Shown: positions 26,813 to 36,077, counted from the first letter of the stretch. The stretch: DNA of 64,000 nt from Roseateles terrae (GCF_014192155.1 NZ_JACHXO010000003.1:62001-126000), one strand, 5' to 3'. The notes: generated by a model from the letters alone, not told the origin. A program made the numbers and translations.

Positions 26813-27016
26813 ATGAGCAAAGACACCTGCACCGCCGTTCGGGAAGACGGCCTGCGCTATGCCTCCAAGCTGGGGGGATCGCCATTCCAGGGGAGCGGAC
26901 AGACACGTTCCTGCTTCAAATGCGGCCGGCATCGGCCTTCCAGCAGCCTCCAATCCAAACGCATCCTCGGACGCACCGAACTGATCTGCAAACCGGCTTG
27001 CGAACCTAAAGTCTGA
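26813..27016 (+). CDS. Four-cysteine mini-protein, copy B (putative zinc-binding)
   Basis: 67 residues from the ATG at 26813. It aligns along its whole length with copy A at 25748: DGLRYASK, GSPF, SCFKCGRHRP, SKRILGR and CKPAC. The C-x2-C-x21-C-x3-C arrangement is conserved. A further Cys near the N-terminus (SKDTC) has no partner in copy A. It is divergent from tdk (184 bases between starts) and is followed by proQ. Small, basic and without a signal sequence, so probably cytoplasmic; nucleic-acid or protein binding is a guess. Confidence 0.72.
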   Translation: MSKDTCTAVREDGLRYASKLGGSPFQGSGQTRSCFKCGRHRPSSSLQSKRILGRTELICKPACEPKV

Positions 27017-27119
27017 ATCCACCGCTGAAGCACCCGAAAACCCCCTGCACATTGGCACCGCAAGCGGGGCGATCGGCTTCCCCGGGTCGCTGATTCCTGC
27101 AGCGCTGCAAATTTGTGAT

Positions 27120-27149
27120 TTGCCACGCCCGCGCGGCTATGGGCACAAT
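27120..27149 (+). promoter_or_regulatory. Candidate sigma-70 promoter for proQ
   Basis: TTGCCA at 27120-27125 and CACAAT at 27144-27149, spacer 18 bases, predict a start near 27156 and a leader of about 35 bases before the ATG at 27192. Confidence 0.4.
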
Positions 27150-27191
27150 CCCTCTTTTACCCGGATGGCCGGCCTGCGCGCCGCACGATTC

Positions 27192-28283
27192 ATGTCTTCC
27201 AGCACCCAGCCGACCTCGGCGCACCCCGGCGATGCCGCTTCCTCGACTCCGGAGACGGCACCCGAGAGTCTGACGACTTCGGCTCCCGCGCAGGCGCCTG
27301 ACGCCGTTGTTGCCGCTCCCGATGCCGCCCCCGTGACCGCAGGGGCCACAGGCGGCGACACCGGCGCGCAAGCGTCCACCGGTGAGGCTACCGCCTGGGC
27401 CGACACCGTGGCGTCTGATTCTGATGCCCATGCAGACGCTGGCGCCGATGCAGACGGCGCGGAAGCCGCCGGCGAAGACGCTGCCGCTGATGGAGACACA
27501 TCGGCGCAGGCCGGTGATCAGGCCTCTGCCGGGAAAGCCGGTCCAAAGAATGGTCAGAACGGGAACCCGAGCGGCAACCAGAACGGCGGCCGCGTCGATG
27601 TGCCCGCCGTTGCCGCAGCCCTGAAGGAACTCTTCCCCGCCCTGTTCAGCGGCCCGGCCCGGCCGGTCAAGCTGCGCATCCAGGCTGACATCCAGGAACG
27701 TGCGCCCGGCAAGTTCAGCAAGCAGCAGCTGTCGGCCTTCCTGCGTCGTTATACCGGCGGCACCGGTTACCTCATCGGCCTGACCAAGGCCAAGCAGCGC
27801 TTTGACCTGGATGGACAGCCCGCCGGCGAGATCTCCGACGAACACCGCCAGGCCGCTCAGGAAGAACTGACCCGCCGCCGCGGCATCACGGAAACCCGCC
27901 GTGCCGATGAAGAACGTGGCCGCCAGGAACGTGCGCAACTGCTGCGTGATTTCTCCCGCACCACGCTGACACCCGCCAACTTCTGCGCCCTGAAGGGACT
28001 TTCGCAGGAACAGCTGGACGCCCAGCTGGCGCTGGCGCGCGAGGAAGCCAGCCAACAGCCGCAGCGGGATGACCGCCCGCCGCGCGGCGGCGACCGCCGT
28101 CCGCAGGGTCCCGGTCGCCAGGATGGCGGCCGAGGCGGTGAACGCCGCGCTGAAGGCGGGCAGCGTCCCCCGCGCGGCGATGGTGCCGGGCGGCCCCGCG
28201 GTGACGGTCCAGGCCGCCCACGCGGTGACGGTCAGCCGCGTCCGGACGGCGGCAAGCGCCCCCCACGGCGCAACAACGGCTGA
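27192..28283 (+). CDS. proQ: FinO/ProQ-family RNA chaperone with long disordered ends
   Basis: 363 residues. The RNA-binding ProQ/FinO domain is in the middle (about 135-230): VPAVAAALKELFPALF, RPVKLRIQADIQER and FSKQQLSAFLRRYTGGTGYL. Ahead of it lie ~130 residues rich in Ala, Asp and Thr, strongly acidic. Behind it, after a helical part (about 215-290), comes a basic RGG/PRGD-rich tail (about 300-363). Such proteins bind structured sRNAs and mRNA 3' ends. I chose the ATG at 27192 (MSSSTQPT); an in-frame start further upstream is possible. The symbol is given by domain, as the architecture differs from E. coli ProQ. Confidence 0.85.
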   Translation: MSSSTQPTSAHPGDAASSTPETAPESLTTSAPAQAPDAVVAAPDAAPVTAGATGGDTGAQASTGEATAWADTVASDSDAHADAGADADGAEAAGEDAAADGDTSAQAGDQASAGKAGPKNGQNGNPSGNQNGGRVDVPAVAAALKELFPALFSGPARPVKLRIQADIQERAPGKFSKQQLSAFLRRYTGGTGYLIGLTKAKQRFDLDGQPAGEISDEHRQAAQEELTRRRGITETRRADEERGRQERAQLLRDFSRTTLTPANFCALKGLSQEQLDAQLALAREEASQQPQRDDRPPRGGDRRPQGPGRQDGGRGGERRAEGGQRPPRGDGAGRPRGDGPGRPRGDGQPRPDGGKRPPRRNNG

Positions 28284-28324
28284 GTCAGCGAACGGGCAGC
28301 GGCCGCGAGCCCCTGCCCGGATCG

Positions 28325-28945
28325 ATGAGGACCCTCGTGGCGTCGCGAGCCCATTGCAGCCGCTGTGGCCGAGCCTTGGCAGGCTGCTGGTGCGGCTGCG
28401 TCCGCCGCGTGGAGAATCCGCTGCCGGTGCTGATCCTGCAGCATCCGGATGAAGCCTCGCAGGCCAAGAACACCGGCTTGCTGCTGTCCCGCTGTCTCAC
28501 GCACGTGCAGCTTCAGGTCGGCGACATCGCGCCAGCACCGGCCACCACCGCCGGCATGGTGCTGCTCTATCCCGACCTCATGACGGATGCCACACAGGCT
28601 GCGCCAGCACCTTGGCCCAATCCAGGCGCGCAAACGCTGGTGGTGCTGGATGCCACCTGGCGCAAGAGCCGCCGGATGATGCATCTGAATCCCTGGTTGG
28701 CCGCGTTGCCTCGTTTGAGTCTGACCGCCACACCGCCGTCGCGCTATGCCATCCGCCGCGCGCATGACGTGGATCAGCGCAGTACGCTGGAAGCCTGTGC
28801 GCTGGCGCTGGCCCAGCTGGATGACGCCCATCCCGATCGCTACGAACCGCTGTGGGCCGCCATGGATGCGTTTGTGCTGCTGCAGCAGCAACTCGCGCGC
28901 GAGGGCCGTGCCCGACGCGAGGCGGGAACCTCGGCGAGCGGGTAA
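28325..28945 (+). CDS. DTW-domain tRNA-uridine aminocarboxypropyltransferase
   Basis: 206 residues. N-terminal Cys cluster C-x2-C-x6-C-x-C (C11, C14, C21, C23), as in the DTW family, then HPDEASQAKNTGLLL, the DTW core as DATW (109-112) within LDATWRKSRRM, and STLEAC downstream. Family members (TapT, formerly YfiP) transfer an aminocarboxypropyl group from S-adenosylmethionine to a uridine in tRNA, making acp3U. The start is the ATG at 28325, 41 bases after proQ, so the two may be co-transcribed. Confidence 0.9.
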   Translation: MRTLVASRAHCSRCGRALAGCWCGCVRRVENPLPVLILQHPDEASQAKNTGLLLSRCLTHVQLQVGDIAPAPATTAGMVLLYPDLMTDATQAAPAPWPNPGAQTLVVLDATWRKSRRMMHLNPWLAALPRLSLTATPPSRYAIRRAHDVDQRSTLEACALALAQLDDAHPDRYEPLWAAMDAFVLLQQQLAREGRARREAGTSASG

Positions 28946-29078
28946 GCTTTTGGACGATGGGCGCAGACGTGTCCACCAGAGCGTTTTCAGGCCCTTTTCA
29001 GACGCTTTCAGGCCCGTCTTCAAGCGGGTCCTGTGCCCCGGGACCCTGCAAGGGGGCACGACCCAGATGGAGATTCCA

Positions 29079-30146
29079 ATGACTCAGACTTCTTCCACGA
29101 CCGAACCGCGTCTGACCTCGCTCTCCCACGGTGGCGGCTGCGGCTGCAAGATCGCGCCCGGCGTGCTGTCGGACATTCTGAAAGGCACCCACGGCCTGCC
29201 GATGCCGCCCGAATTGATGGTGGGCATCGAGACGTCGGACGATGCCGCCGTGTATCGGCTCAACGATGAGCAGGCGCTGGTCGCCACCACCGATTTCTTC
29301 ATGCCAATCGTGGATGATCCACATGACTTCGGCCGCATCGCCGCGACCAACGCCATCAGCGACGTCTACGCGATGGGGGGCCGCCCGATCATGGCGCTGG
29401 CACTGGTGGGCATGCCGATCTCGGTGCTGAGCACCGCAACGATCGGCCGCATCCTGGACGGCGGGGCTTCGGTCTGCCGACAGGCCGGCATTCCGGTGGC
29501 TGGCGGGCACACGATCGACTCGGTGGAACCCATCTATGGATTGGTGGCGCTGGGCCTGGTGCATCCGGATCGCGTGCGGCGCAATGCGGACGCCCGGCCG
29601 GGGGACGTGCTGGTGCTGGGCAAGGCGCTGGGCGTCGGTGTCATGTCCGCTGCGCTGAAGAAGGGGCATCTGGACGCCCCGTCATACGCCCGCATGATCG
29701 CCACCACCACGAAGCTCAACACCGCGGGACCGGACCTGGCTGCCATTGAGGGCGTGCATGCCCTCACCGACGTGACCGGCTTCGGGCTGGCCGGCCATGC
29801 GCTGGAACTGGCGCGTGGCTCGCATTGCCAGGTGCGCCTGGATTGGGCGTCGGTGCCGCTGCTGGAGGGCGTACCCGGGCTCGCGCGCGAAGGCTTCGTG
29901 ACGGGCGCTTCGGGGCGCAACTGGGCGGCGTATGGGCCGGAGGTGACGTTGTCCTCGGCGCTACCTGCGGAGGCACAGGCCCTGCTGAGCGATCCCCAGA
30001 CCAGTGGCGGGCTGCTGGTGTCCTGTGCACCGGAGGCGCTGGACGCAGTGCTGAAGACCTTTGCGCAGCACGGCTTTGAAGCTGCGGCCGTCGTGGGCGA
30101 GGTGATGGCGTCGACGTCCGACGTCCGCCCGCTGGTGGTGGCCTGA
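29079..30146 (+). CDS. selD: Selenide, water dikinase (selenophosphate synthetase)
   Basis: Makes selenophosphate, the selenium donor for selenocysteine and 2-selenouridine in tRNA. 355 residues. The active-site motif GGGCGCK is present with Cys (C21) at the residue that is Cys or Sec in homologues and the essential Lys as K24. ATP-binding Asp residues lie in ETSDDAAVY and DVTGFGLAGH. The ATG at 29079 has GGAG six bases upstream; the ATG at 29067 is less likely. selA/selB are not in the window, so whether selenium is used for proteins or only for tRNA cannot be told. Confidence 0.96.
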   Translation: MTQTSSTTEPRLTSLSHGGGCGCKIAPGVLSDILKGTHGLPMPPELMVGIETSDDAAVYRLNDEQALVATTDFFMPIVDDPHDFGRIAATNAISDVYAMGGRPIMALALVGMPISVLSTATIGRILDGGASVCRQAGIPVAGGHTIDSVEPIYGLVALGLVHPDRVRRNADARPGDVLVLGKALGVGVMSAALKKGHLDAPSYARMIATTTKLNTAGPDLAAIEGVHALTDVTGFGLAGHALELARGSHCQVRLDWASVPLLEGVPGLAREGFVTGASGRNWAAYGPEVTLSSALPAEAQALLSDPQTSGGLLVSCAPEALDAVLKTFAQHGFEAAAVVGEVMASTSDVRPLVVA

Positions 30147-30181
30147 GGCCCGGGGCCTAGCTCGCTGAGCCCCAAGAAACG

Positions 30182-30216
30182 AAAAAGCCGCTACGACTTA
30201 AGTCGCAGCGGCTTTT
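30182..30216. terminator. Intrinsic terminator between selD and the tRNA genes
   Basis: Inverted repeat 30183-30192 / 30207-30216 (GCCGCT core) extended by an inner CGACT/AGTCG stem, with A and T runs outside. It can end selD (plus) and the tRNA transcript (minus). Confidence 0.85.
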
Positions 30217-30220
30217 GATT

Positions 30221-30297
<77 letters not shown>

Positions 30298-30406
30298 ACT
30301 GTTCTGTCGCATCAACTGTCTCTGCAAGACAGCTGATTTGTTCGCTTGAATCGTTGATGCATTCAATGCACCAGCGCCTCGTCATGTTTCAAGCGACTCT
30401 GAATTC

Positions 30407-30483
<77 letters not shown>

Positions 30484-30495
30484 ACTGAGAAAGAG

Positions 30496-30501
30496 AGTGT
30501 A
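30496..30501 (-). promoter_or_regulatory. Extended -10 element for the tRNA-fMet pair
   Basis: On the minus strand TGCTACACT gives an extended -10 (TG-N-TACACT) 12 bases before the tRNA 5' end. No clear -35 is seen at 17 bases, which extended -10 promoters can tolerate. Read-through from dsbD is an alternative source. Confidence 0.4.
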
Positions 30502-30585
30502 GCACGAATCCCTCCTTCGGGGCGACTCACTGCAAAGACCTCGCTCAAATGTGCGAGCTGCAAGGGTTCGCCGTGCAAGAGGCGC

Positions 30586-32559
30586 TCACTGGATGCCCGC
30601 GTCCTTCAGCGACTGCAGGAAACGCTCGGCCTTCTGGAAGCCAATGACACGCACCTGCGTGATTTCCTGGCCCGATGCATTGAAGAAGAGGGTGCCCGGC
30701 GGGCCGAACAGGTGGAAGCGCTTGAGCAGTTCCCGGTCCTGTTCGGAATTGGCGGTGACATCCGCCTTGAGCAGCACCATGCCGGCCAGCTTGGCCTGCA
30801 CCTGCGGATCGGTGAAGGTGTAGCGCTCCATTTCCTTGCAGGAGACGCACCAGTCCGCATAGAAGTCCAGCATCACCGGCTTGCCCGCCGTGCGCAGAGC
30901 CTCATCCAGCTCTGCCACGCTGCTGACCTTGCGGAAGCTCACTTCCCCTGCGGCGGCGGTGCCCTCACGACCGGGCAGAGGCTGGGCCGCCGCCGGAGCG
31001 GCGCCCAGCGCCAGGCCCGCCAGCGGCTTGAGCGGGTCCGTGCCACCGGCCGCCACGCCCACGAACTGCGCGAGGCCGAACACCGCTGCGGCCACTGCAA
31101 TGCTCTTGCGCAACCACGTCCGGGGTGCGTGAGGTTCGGTGCCATGGAACAGGCCCAGCAGACCCGCCAGCCCGATCAGCCAGACGCCCCACAGGCCCTG
31201 CACCAGCGCATGCGGCAGGATGGACTGAACGATCCACAGGGCCACGGCCAGCAGCAGCAGGCCGAAGAAATACTTCACCGAATCCATCCAGGCGCCGGCG
31301 CGCGGCAGCAAGGCACCGGCGGAGAGACCCACCAGCAGCAGTGGCACGCTCATGCCACAGGCCAGTGCATACAGCGCGCCGCCGCCGAGTGCGACGTTGC
31401 CGGTCTGACCGATATAGACCAGCAGTGTGGCCAGCGGCGCAGCGACACAGGGGCTGACGATCAATGCGGACAGCGCGCCCATCACAAAGACGCTGGCATA
31501 ACGACCACCGGGCAGACGCTGCGTCACGCCCGACACACCGCTGGTGAAGCGGGTCGGCAGCTGCAGCTCATACACACCGAACATCGACAGCGCCAACACC
31601 ACCAGCAGCAGACCGAAGACCGCCAGCACCCAAGGCTTTTGCAGGTAGGCCGCCAGGCCGCCGCCGATCAGTGCCGCGGCCACGCCCAGTGCGGTATAGA
31701 CCAGCGCCATACCTTGCGAATAAGACAGTGCCAGCAGGAAGCCGCGCCGGCGTGACACCTGCGCGCCCTGCCCCACGATGATCGAGGACAGGATGGGCAC
31801 CATCGGCAGCACACAGGGCGTGAAGGACATCAGCACGCCCAACAGGAAGGCTGCCGCCAGCGCCGCCTTGAGCTGGCCGGACTCGAGCAGCCGCTGCAGG
31901 CCGGAACCGTCGGCCAGGTCCAGGGCATCGCTGGTGCGGGCCGCGGCGTCGGCGCCTTGCTGGGGGGCGTTGCCGGCCGTATCAGATCCCGTTGCAGCGC
32001 CCGACTCGGCACTGCGATCGCCGCTTGCCGCGGGCGTGGCGGCGACGGCGTTGGCCAAGCCGAAGCCGCTCATCGCATTCTTGGAGGCAGAGATCTTCAC
32101 GCTGCCGTCACCACCGAAGCCCTTCAGCCCGAGCATCACGTCGCTGGTCAGCGGCGGATAACACAGACCCTTGTCGGCGCAGCCCTGGCCGGTGAGCACC
32201 AGGTGCACCGGTGCACCCGCGGCTGCTGTGACCGGCACGTCCAAGGTGAGACGCTCCCGATAGGTTTCGACTTCCTTGTTGAAGGTCTCGTCGAATTTGC
32301 GTTTGGGCGTCGGCCACTGGATGGTTCCGACACTGCCGCCCTCGATCTCCAGCTTGAACTGGTCCCGGTACATGTAATAGCCGGGCGCAATGTCGAAGCG
32401 CAGGCGCATCTGGCGGTCACCCGTCAGCTCGACACTCAGCTTGAACGCCTGTTCCGGATCCAGAAAGTCGTCGGCCAGCGCGGCCGTCGATACCTGCAGA
32501 AGGCCCACGGCGAGCAGCAACAGGCACAGCGCGCGGCGAAGCAACGGAAAGAGATTCAT
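30586..32559 (-). CDS. dsbD: Thiol:disulfide interchange protein DsbD
   Basis: Carries electrons from cytoplasmic thioredoxin across the inner membrane to periplasmic DsbC, DsbG and CcmG-like partners. 657 residues: signal peptide (about 1-29), N-terminal immunoglobulin-like domain with redox pair C127 and C133 (QGCADKGLCYPP), membrane domain of about eight helices with Cys in FTPCVLPMVP and VSPCVAAPL, and a C-terminal thioredoxin domain with CVSC (571-574). All three cysteine pairs are present. The linker at about 175-235 is Ala-rich. Start ATG at 32559; an in-frame ATG four codons upstream is also possible. Confidence 0.96.
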   Translation of the reverse strand: MNLFPLLRRALCLLLLAVGLLQVSTAALADDFLDPEQAFKLSVELTGDRQMRLRFDIAPGYYMYRDQFKLEIEGGSVGTIQWPTPKRKFDETFNKEVETYRERLTLDVPVTAAAGAPVHLVLTGQGCADKGLCYPPLTSDVMLGLKGFGGDGSVKISASKNAMSGFGLANAVAATPAASGDRSAESGAATGSDTAGNAPQQGADAAARTSDALDLADGSGLQRLLESGQLKAALAAAFLLGVLMSFTPCVLPMVPILSSIIVGQGAQVSRRRGFLLALSYSQGMALVYTALGVAAALIGGGLAAYLQKPWVLAVFGLLLVVLALSMFGVYELQLPTRFTSGVSGVTQRLPGGRYASVFVMGALSALIVSPCVAAPLATLLVYIGQTGNVALGGGALYALACGMSVPLLLVGLSAGALLPRAGAWMDSVKYFFGLLLLAVALWIVQSILPHALVQGLWGVWLIGLAGLLGLFHGTEPHAPRTWLRKSIAVAAAVFGLAQFVGVAAGGTDPLKPLAGLALGAAPAAAQPLPGREGTAAAGEVSFRKVSSVAELDEALRTAGKPVMLDFYADWCVSCKEMERYTFTDPQVQAKLAGMVLLKADVTANSEQDRELLKRFHLFGPPGTLFFNASGQEITQVRVIGFQKAERFLQSLKDAGIQ

Positions 32560-32680
32560 GAGGACGGTTGCATGGTCCGCAGAAGACGGACGAGCCAGAG
32601 GGAGAGGAATCCGCAAGCTTAGCGCGGTCGCGCCCAGGTGCTGGTCGTGACGGTGATCGCTGTGCGCTGGCAGAAAAAGA

Positions 32681-32705
32681 AAAAGGCCAGCAGAGCTGGC
32701 CTTTT
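32681..32705 (-). terminator. Intrinsic terminator after rplQ
   Basis: Perfect 11-base arms (32681-32691 and 32695-32705, GGCCAGC core) around a 3-base loop, followed on the minus strand by TTTTTCTTTTT. It ends the long ribosomal transcript, 38 bases beyond the rplQ stop. Confidence 0.9.
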
Positions 32706-32743
32706 CAAGGTGCAGAGTCGTGTTCGACTTCGCGAGCGACTGC

Positions 32744-33133
32744 TTATTCAGCAGCAGCTTCGCCTTCGGTCGCTTCCGGACGATCCACCAGCTCGACATA
32801 GGCCATCGGAGCGTTGTCGCCCACGCGGAAGCCCATCTTCAGGATGCGGGTGTAGCCGCCCGGACGGGTGGCGAAACGGGGGCCCAGCTCGTTGAACAGC
32901 TTGCTGACGATGTCCCGGTCACGCAGGCGGTTGAACGCCAGACGACGGTTGGCCAGGGTAGGTTCCTTGGCCAGGGTGATCAGGGGCTCAACAACGCGAC
33001 GCAGTTCCTTGGCCTTGGGCAAGGTGGTCTTGATTGCTTCGTGCTGCAGCAGGGACACAGCCATGTTGCGGAGCATCGCGGCGCGGTGCTCGCTCGTGCG
33101 GTTCAGCTTACGGAGGCCATTACGGTGGCGCAT
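32744..33133 (-). CDS. rplQ: 50S ribosomal protein L17
   Basis: Large-subunit protein at the exit-tunnel rim. 129 residues beginning [17 protein letters not shown], the universal L17 opening, with [20 protein letters not shown] and a short acidic C-tail. Last gene of the alpha operon, 95 bases after rpoA, and followed by a clear terminator. Length agrees with bacterial L17. Confidence 0.98.
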   Translation of the reverse strand: MRHRNGLRKLNRTSEHRAAMLRNMAVSLLQHEAIKTTLPKAKELRRVVEPLITLAKEPTLANRRLAFNRLRDRDIVSKLFNELGPRFATRPGGYTRILKMGFRVGDNAPMAYVELVDRPEATEGEAAAE

Positions 33134-33228
33134 GGTGCTTTCCTTTCCTTCAGTTATTGCCGACAGCCGTATCAGGTACTGCCGGGGGCACCGGGCAGGG
33201 GCTGTTCGCCCTTGCCCTCAGTCAAAAA

Positions 33229-34221
33229 TCAACGCTTGTCGAGACCTTGGGGCGGCCAGTTCTCGAGACGCGAGCCCAGGGTCAGGCCACGCGAAGCGAG
33301 GACTTCCTTGATCTCGTTGAGCGACTTGCGACCCAGGTTCGGGGTCTTCAGCAGCTCGGTCTCGGTGCGCTGGATCAGGTCACCGATGTAGTAGATGTTT
33401 TCGGCCTTCAGGCAGTTGGCCGAACGCACGGTCAGTTCGAGCTCGTCGACCGGACGCAGCAGGATCGGATCGAAGCTGCTGGAACGGGCGGCCGGGGCCT
33501 GATCGAACGCGTCCACCAGATCGGTGCCTTGCAGCTGGGCGAAGACCGCCAGCTGTTCCACCAGGATCTTGGCGGAAGCGCGGATGGCTTCCTCGGGAGA
33601 GATCGCACCGTTGGTCTCGATCTCCATGACCAGCTTGTCGAGGTCAGTACGCTGTTCCACACGGGCGTTTTCCACGGCGTAGCTGACGCGCTTGACCGGG
33701 GAGAACGAAGCGTCGAGGACGATGCGGCCGATGGCCTTCGTCGGCTCGTCGCCATAACGGCGCATGTTGCCGGGCACATAACCACGGCCCTTTTCAACCT
33801 TGATCTGCATGTCCAGCTTGCCGCCTTGCGACAGGTGGGCGATGACATGCTCAGGGTTGATGATCTCAACGTCGTGCGGGGTCTGGATGTCGGCGGCGGT
33901 GACCGGGCCTTCGCCTTCCTTGCGCAGAACCAGGGTCACTTCTTCCCGGTTGTGCAGACGGAACACGACGCCCTTGAGGTTCAGCATGATGTGAACCACG
34001 TCTTCCTGCACGCCGTCAATGGCGGAGTACTCGTGCAGTACACCCGCGATCGTCACTTCCGTCGGCGCATAACCCACCATCGAAGACAGCAGCACACGGC
34101 GCAGGGCGTTGCCCAGCGTGTGGCCATAGCCGCGTTCAAACGGCTCCAGGATCACCTTGGCGCGATGACCGCCCAGGGGCTCCACAGTGATGGATTTGGG
34201 TTTGAGCAGATTCGTTTGCAT
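33229..34221 (-). CDS. rpoA: RNA polymerase alpha subunit
   Basis: 330 residues. N-terminal assembly domain (1-235) with [20 protein letters not shown], then a linker and the C-terminal DNA- and activator-binding domain (about 250-315), including [19 protein letters not shown] and [18 protein letters not shown]. Complete and ordinary. It lies between rpsD and rplQ as in other proteobacteria, but 153 bases from rpsD, with a strong hairpin in that gap. Confidence 0.99.
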   Translation of the reverse strand: MQTNLLKPKSITVEPLGGHRAKVILEPFERGYGHTLGNALRRVLLSSMVGYAPTEVTIAGVLHEYSAIDGVQEDVVHIMLNLKGVVFRLHNREEVTLVLRKEGEGPVTAADIQTPHDVEIINPEHVIAHLSQGGKLDMQIKVEKGRGYVPGNMRRYGDEPTKAIGRIVLDASFSPVKRVSYAVENARVEQRTDLDKLVMEIETNGAISPEEAIRASAKILVEQLAVFAQLQGTDLVDAFDQAPAARSSSFDPILLRPVDELELTVRSANCLKAENIYYIGDLIQRTETELLKTPNLGRKSLNEIKEVLASRGLTLGSRLENWPPQGLDKR

Positions 34222-34320
34222 GAGGTCTTTCTTTCAATACCCTCGGTTCGTTACACCGATAAGGCTGAGGGACCAACCGGACCCACCCCTCAACGGGCGG
34301 GCAAAGTCCGGACGAGGAAA

Positions 34321-34362
34321 TGCCAAGCGGCCCCTACAAAACAATGTCTGGGCCGCTTGGCA
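34321..34362 (-). terminator. Strong hairpin between rpsD and rpoA (attenuator or processing site)
   Basis: Perfect 12-base arms (34321-34332 and 34351-34362; TGCCAAGCGGCC and its complement) close an 18-base loop 12 bases after the rpsD stop. On the minus strand only TTTCC follows, so complete termination is unlikely; attenuation or RNase cleavage fits better. Confidence 0.65.
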
Positions 34363-34374
34363 GGCACGAAAGAA

Positions 34375-34998
34375 TTAACGCGAGTACAACTCAACGATCA
34401 GCGATTCGTTGATCTCGGCGCCGAATTCGTCGCGATCCGGCGTCTTCTTGAACACGCCTTCCATCTTCGACACGTCCACGGCCACCCAGGCCGGCAGGCC
34501 GATCGATTCGGCCAGCTTCAGGCTGTCCACGATACGCAGCTGCTTCCTGGCCTTTTCGCGCACGGCGACCACGTCACCGGCCTTCACCAGGTAGGAAGCG
34601 ATGTTCACGACTTCACCGTTCACGGTGATGCCCTTGTGCGACACGAGCTGACGTGCTTCAGCGCGGGTGGAGCCGAAGCCCATGCGGTACACGACGTTGT
34701 CCAGGCGCGATTCCAGCAGGACCAGCAGGTTCACGCCGGTCGAGCCCTTGCGGCGTTCGGCTTCAGCGAAGTAGCGGCGGAACTGACGCTCCAGCACGCC
34801 ATACATGCGCTTGACCTTCTGCTTTTCGCGCAGTTGCAGACCGAAGTCCGAGGTGCGCTGGCCGGAGGTGCGGCCGTGCTGGCCGGGCTTGCTGTCGAAC
34901 TTGGCCTTGTCGCTGATGGCGCGGCGGGCGCTCTTCAGGAACAGGTCGGTGCCTTCACGGCGGGAAAGTTTGGCCTTCGGGCCGAGGTAACGTGCCAC
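34375..34998 (-). CDS. rpsD: 30S ribosomal protein S4
   Basis: Primary 16S-binding assembly protein, also an autogenous repressor of the alpha operon in enterobacteria. 207 residues, start [19 protein letters not shown]. The zinc-cysteine motif of some S4 proteins is absent (C- type). The S4 RNA-binding domain is at about 95-155 ([27 protein letters not shown]). Flanked by unusually long gaps: 283 bases before and 153 after. Confidence 0.98.
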   Translation of the reverse strand: MARYLGPKAKLSRREGTDLFLKSARRAISDKAKFDSKPGQHGRTSGQRTSDFGLQLREKQKVKRMYGVLERQFRRYFAEAERRKGSTGVNLLVLLESRLDNVVYRMGFGSTRAEARQLVSHKGITVNGEVVNIASYLVKAGDVVAVREKARKQLRIVDSLKLAESIGLPAWVAVDVSKMEGVFKKTPDRDEFGAEINESLIVELYSR

Positions 34999-35181
34999 TT
35001 TGCGTGTCCTTCATCAATCTGACGCGATCCGGCCTGGGCAAGCTTGAAAGCTCTGCCCCGGCGCAGACTGCGCGAGTCTGGCCAAATGTTGTTCTGGGCT
35101 CAGACGGTGGGCTTCAAACTGAACCGGCGGATTTGGGTCATCAGTGGCTCACCACTGGGTCACCAAGTGCATCGATTCAGC

Positions 35182-35214
35182 AAAACGGCCGACTGGTGTC
35201 AAACACCAGCCGGC
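35182..35214 (-). terminator. Terminator-like hairpin in the rpsK-rpsD gap
   Basis: Twelve-base arms with one A-C mismatch (35188-35199 and 35203-35214) around a 3-base loop, followed on the minus strand by CGTTTTG. A second hairpin (35142-35147 / 35152-35157, CAGTGG) lies closer to rpsD. The loop side also contains TTGACA (minus, 35197-35202), a perfect -35 hexamer but without a good -10. Confidence 0.6.
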
Positions 35215-35281
35215 AGCATCGGAAAGAGTCCGAAATTATGGCACCAAACCGCAGGGTTCGGTGCACCTCAGAGCAACAGCC

Positions 35282-35686
35282 TTAGATGCGGCGGCGCTTC
35301 TGAGGACGGCAGCCGTTGTGCGGCACCGGGGTCACGTCCGAGATCGAGTTGATCCGGATGCCCAGGGCAGCCAGCGCGCGAACCGACGACTCACGACCCG
35401 GGCCAGGGCCCTTGATCTTCACGTCCAGGTTCTTGATGCCTTGTTCTTGAGCAGCGCGGCCCGCCACTTCAGCGGCCACCTGGGCTGCGAAGGGGGTGGA
35501 CTTGCGGGAGCCCTTGAAGCCCTGGCCGCCCGACGAGGCCCAGGACAGCGCACCACCCTGACGATCGGTGATCGTGATGATGGTGTTGTTGAAAGAAGCG
35601 TGAACGTGGGCGATGCCGTCGGCAACGTTCTTCCGAACCTTCTTGCGAACGCGCTGGGCAGCCGAGTTATTGGGTGCTTTTGCCAT
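35282..35686 (-). CDS. rpsK: 30S ribosomal protein S11
   Basis: Platform protein next to the mRNA exit. 134 residues: basic N-terminus, then [19 protein letters not shown] and the C-terminal [18 protein letters not shown], the family's most conserved stretch. Third gene after infA in the alpha section, 25 bases behind rpsM. The downstream gap to rpsD is 283 bases, much longer than in most relatives. Confidence 0.98.
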   Translation of the reverse strand: MAKAPNNSAAQRVRKKVRKNVADGIAHVHASFNNTIITITDRQGGALSWASSGGQGFKGSRKSTPFAAQVAAEVAGRAAQEQGIKNLDVKIKGPGPGRESSVRALAALGIRINSISDVTPVPHNGCRPQKRRRI

Positions 35687-35711
35687 GGTGAGCTTTCTTC
35701 AGTTGCCGCGA

Positions 35712-36077
35712 TTACTTCTTGCCAGTAGCCGCCGACTTGCGCGGACCCTTGCGGGTACGGGCATTCGTGCGGGTACGCTGACCGCGAACCGGCAGGCCAC
35801 GGCGATGGCGGAAGCCACGATAGCAACCCAGGTCCATCAGACGCTTGATGTTGATGGACATCTCGCGACGCAGGTCGCCTTCAATGGTCATGCGGCCGAC
35901 TTCCTCACGGATCTTTTCCAGATCGGAGTCAGTCAGGTCCTTGACCTTCTTGTCAAACGGGATGCCGCAAGTGGTGCAGATCTTCTGCGCGGTCGTACGG
36001 CCAATGCCGTAGATCGAGGTCAGACCGATCTCCGTGTGCTTGTGCGGCGGAATGTTGATACCAGCAATACGTGCCAT
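35712..36077 (-). CDS. rpsM: 30S ribosomal protein S13
   Basis: Head protein that contacts the P-site tRNA and the large subunit. 121 residues beginning [20 protein letters not shown], with [14 protein letters not shown] (helix-two-turn-helix) and the basic C-terminus [14 protein letters not shown]. 33 bases after rpmJ. Typical in length and sequence. Confidence 0.98.
   Translation of the reverse strand: MARIAGINIPPHKHTEIGLTSIYGIGRTTAQKICTTCGIPFDKKVKDLTDSDLEKIREEVGRMTIEGDLRREMSINIKRLMDLGCYRGFRHRRGLPVRGQRTRTNARTRKGPRKSAATGKK

Noticed and set aside
35197-35202. TTGACA before rpsD as a definite promoter
   Set aside because: The -35 is perfect, but at 16-18 bases only TGAATC or CTGAAT is found and the hexamer lies in a hairpin loop, so I did not list it as a promoter.
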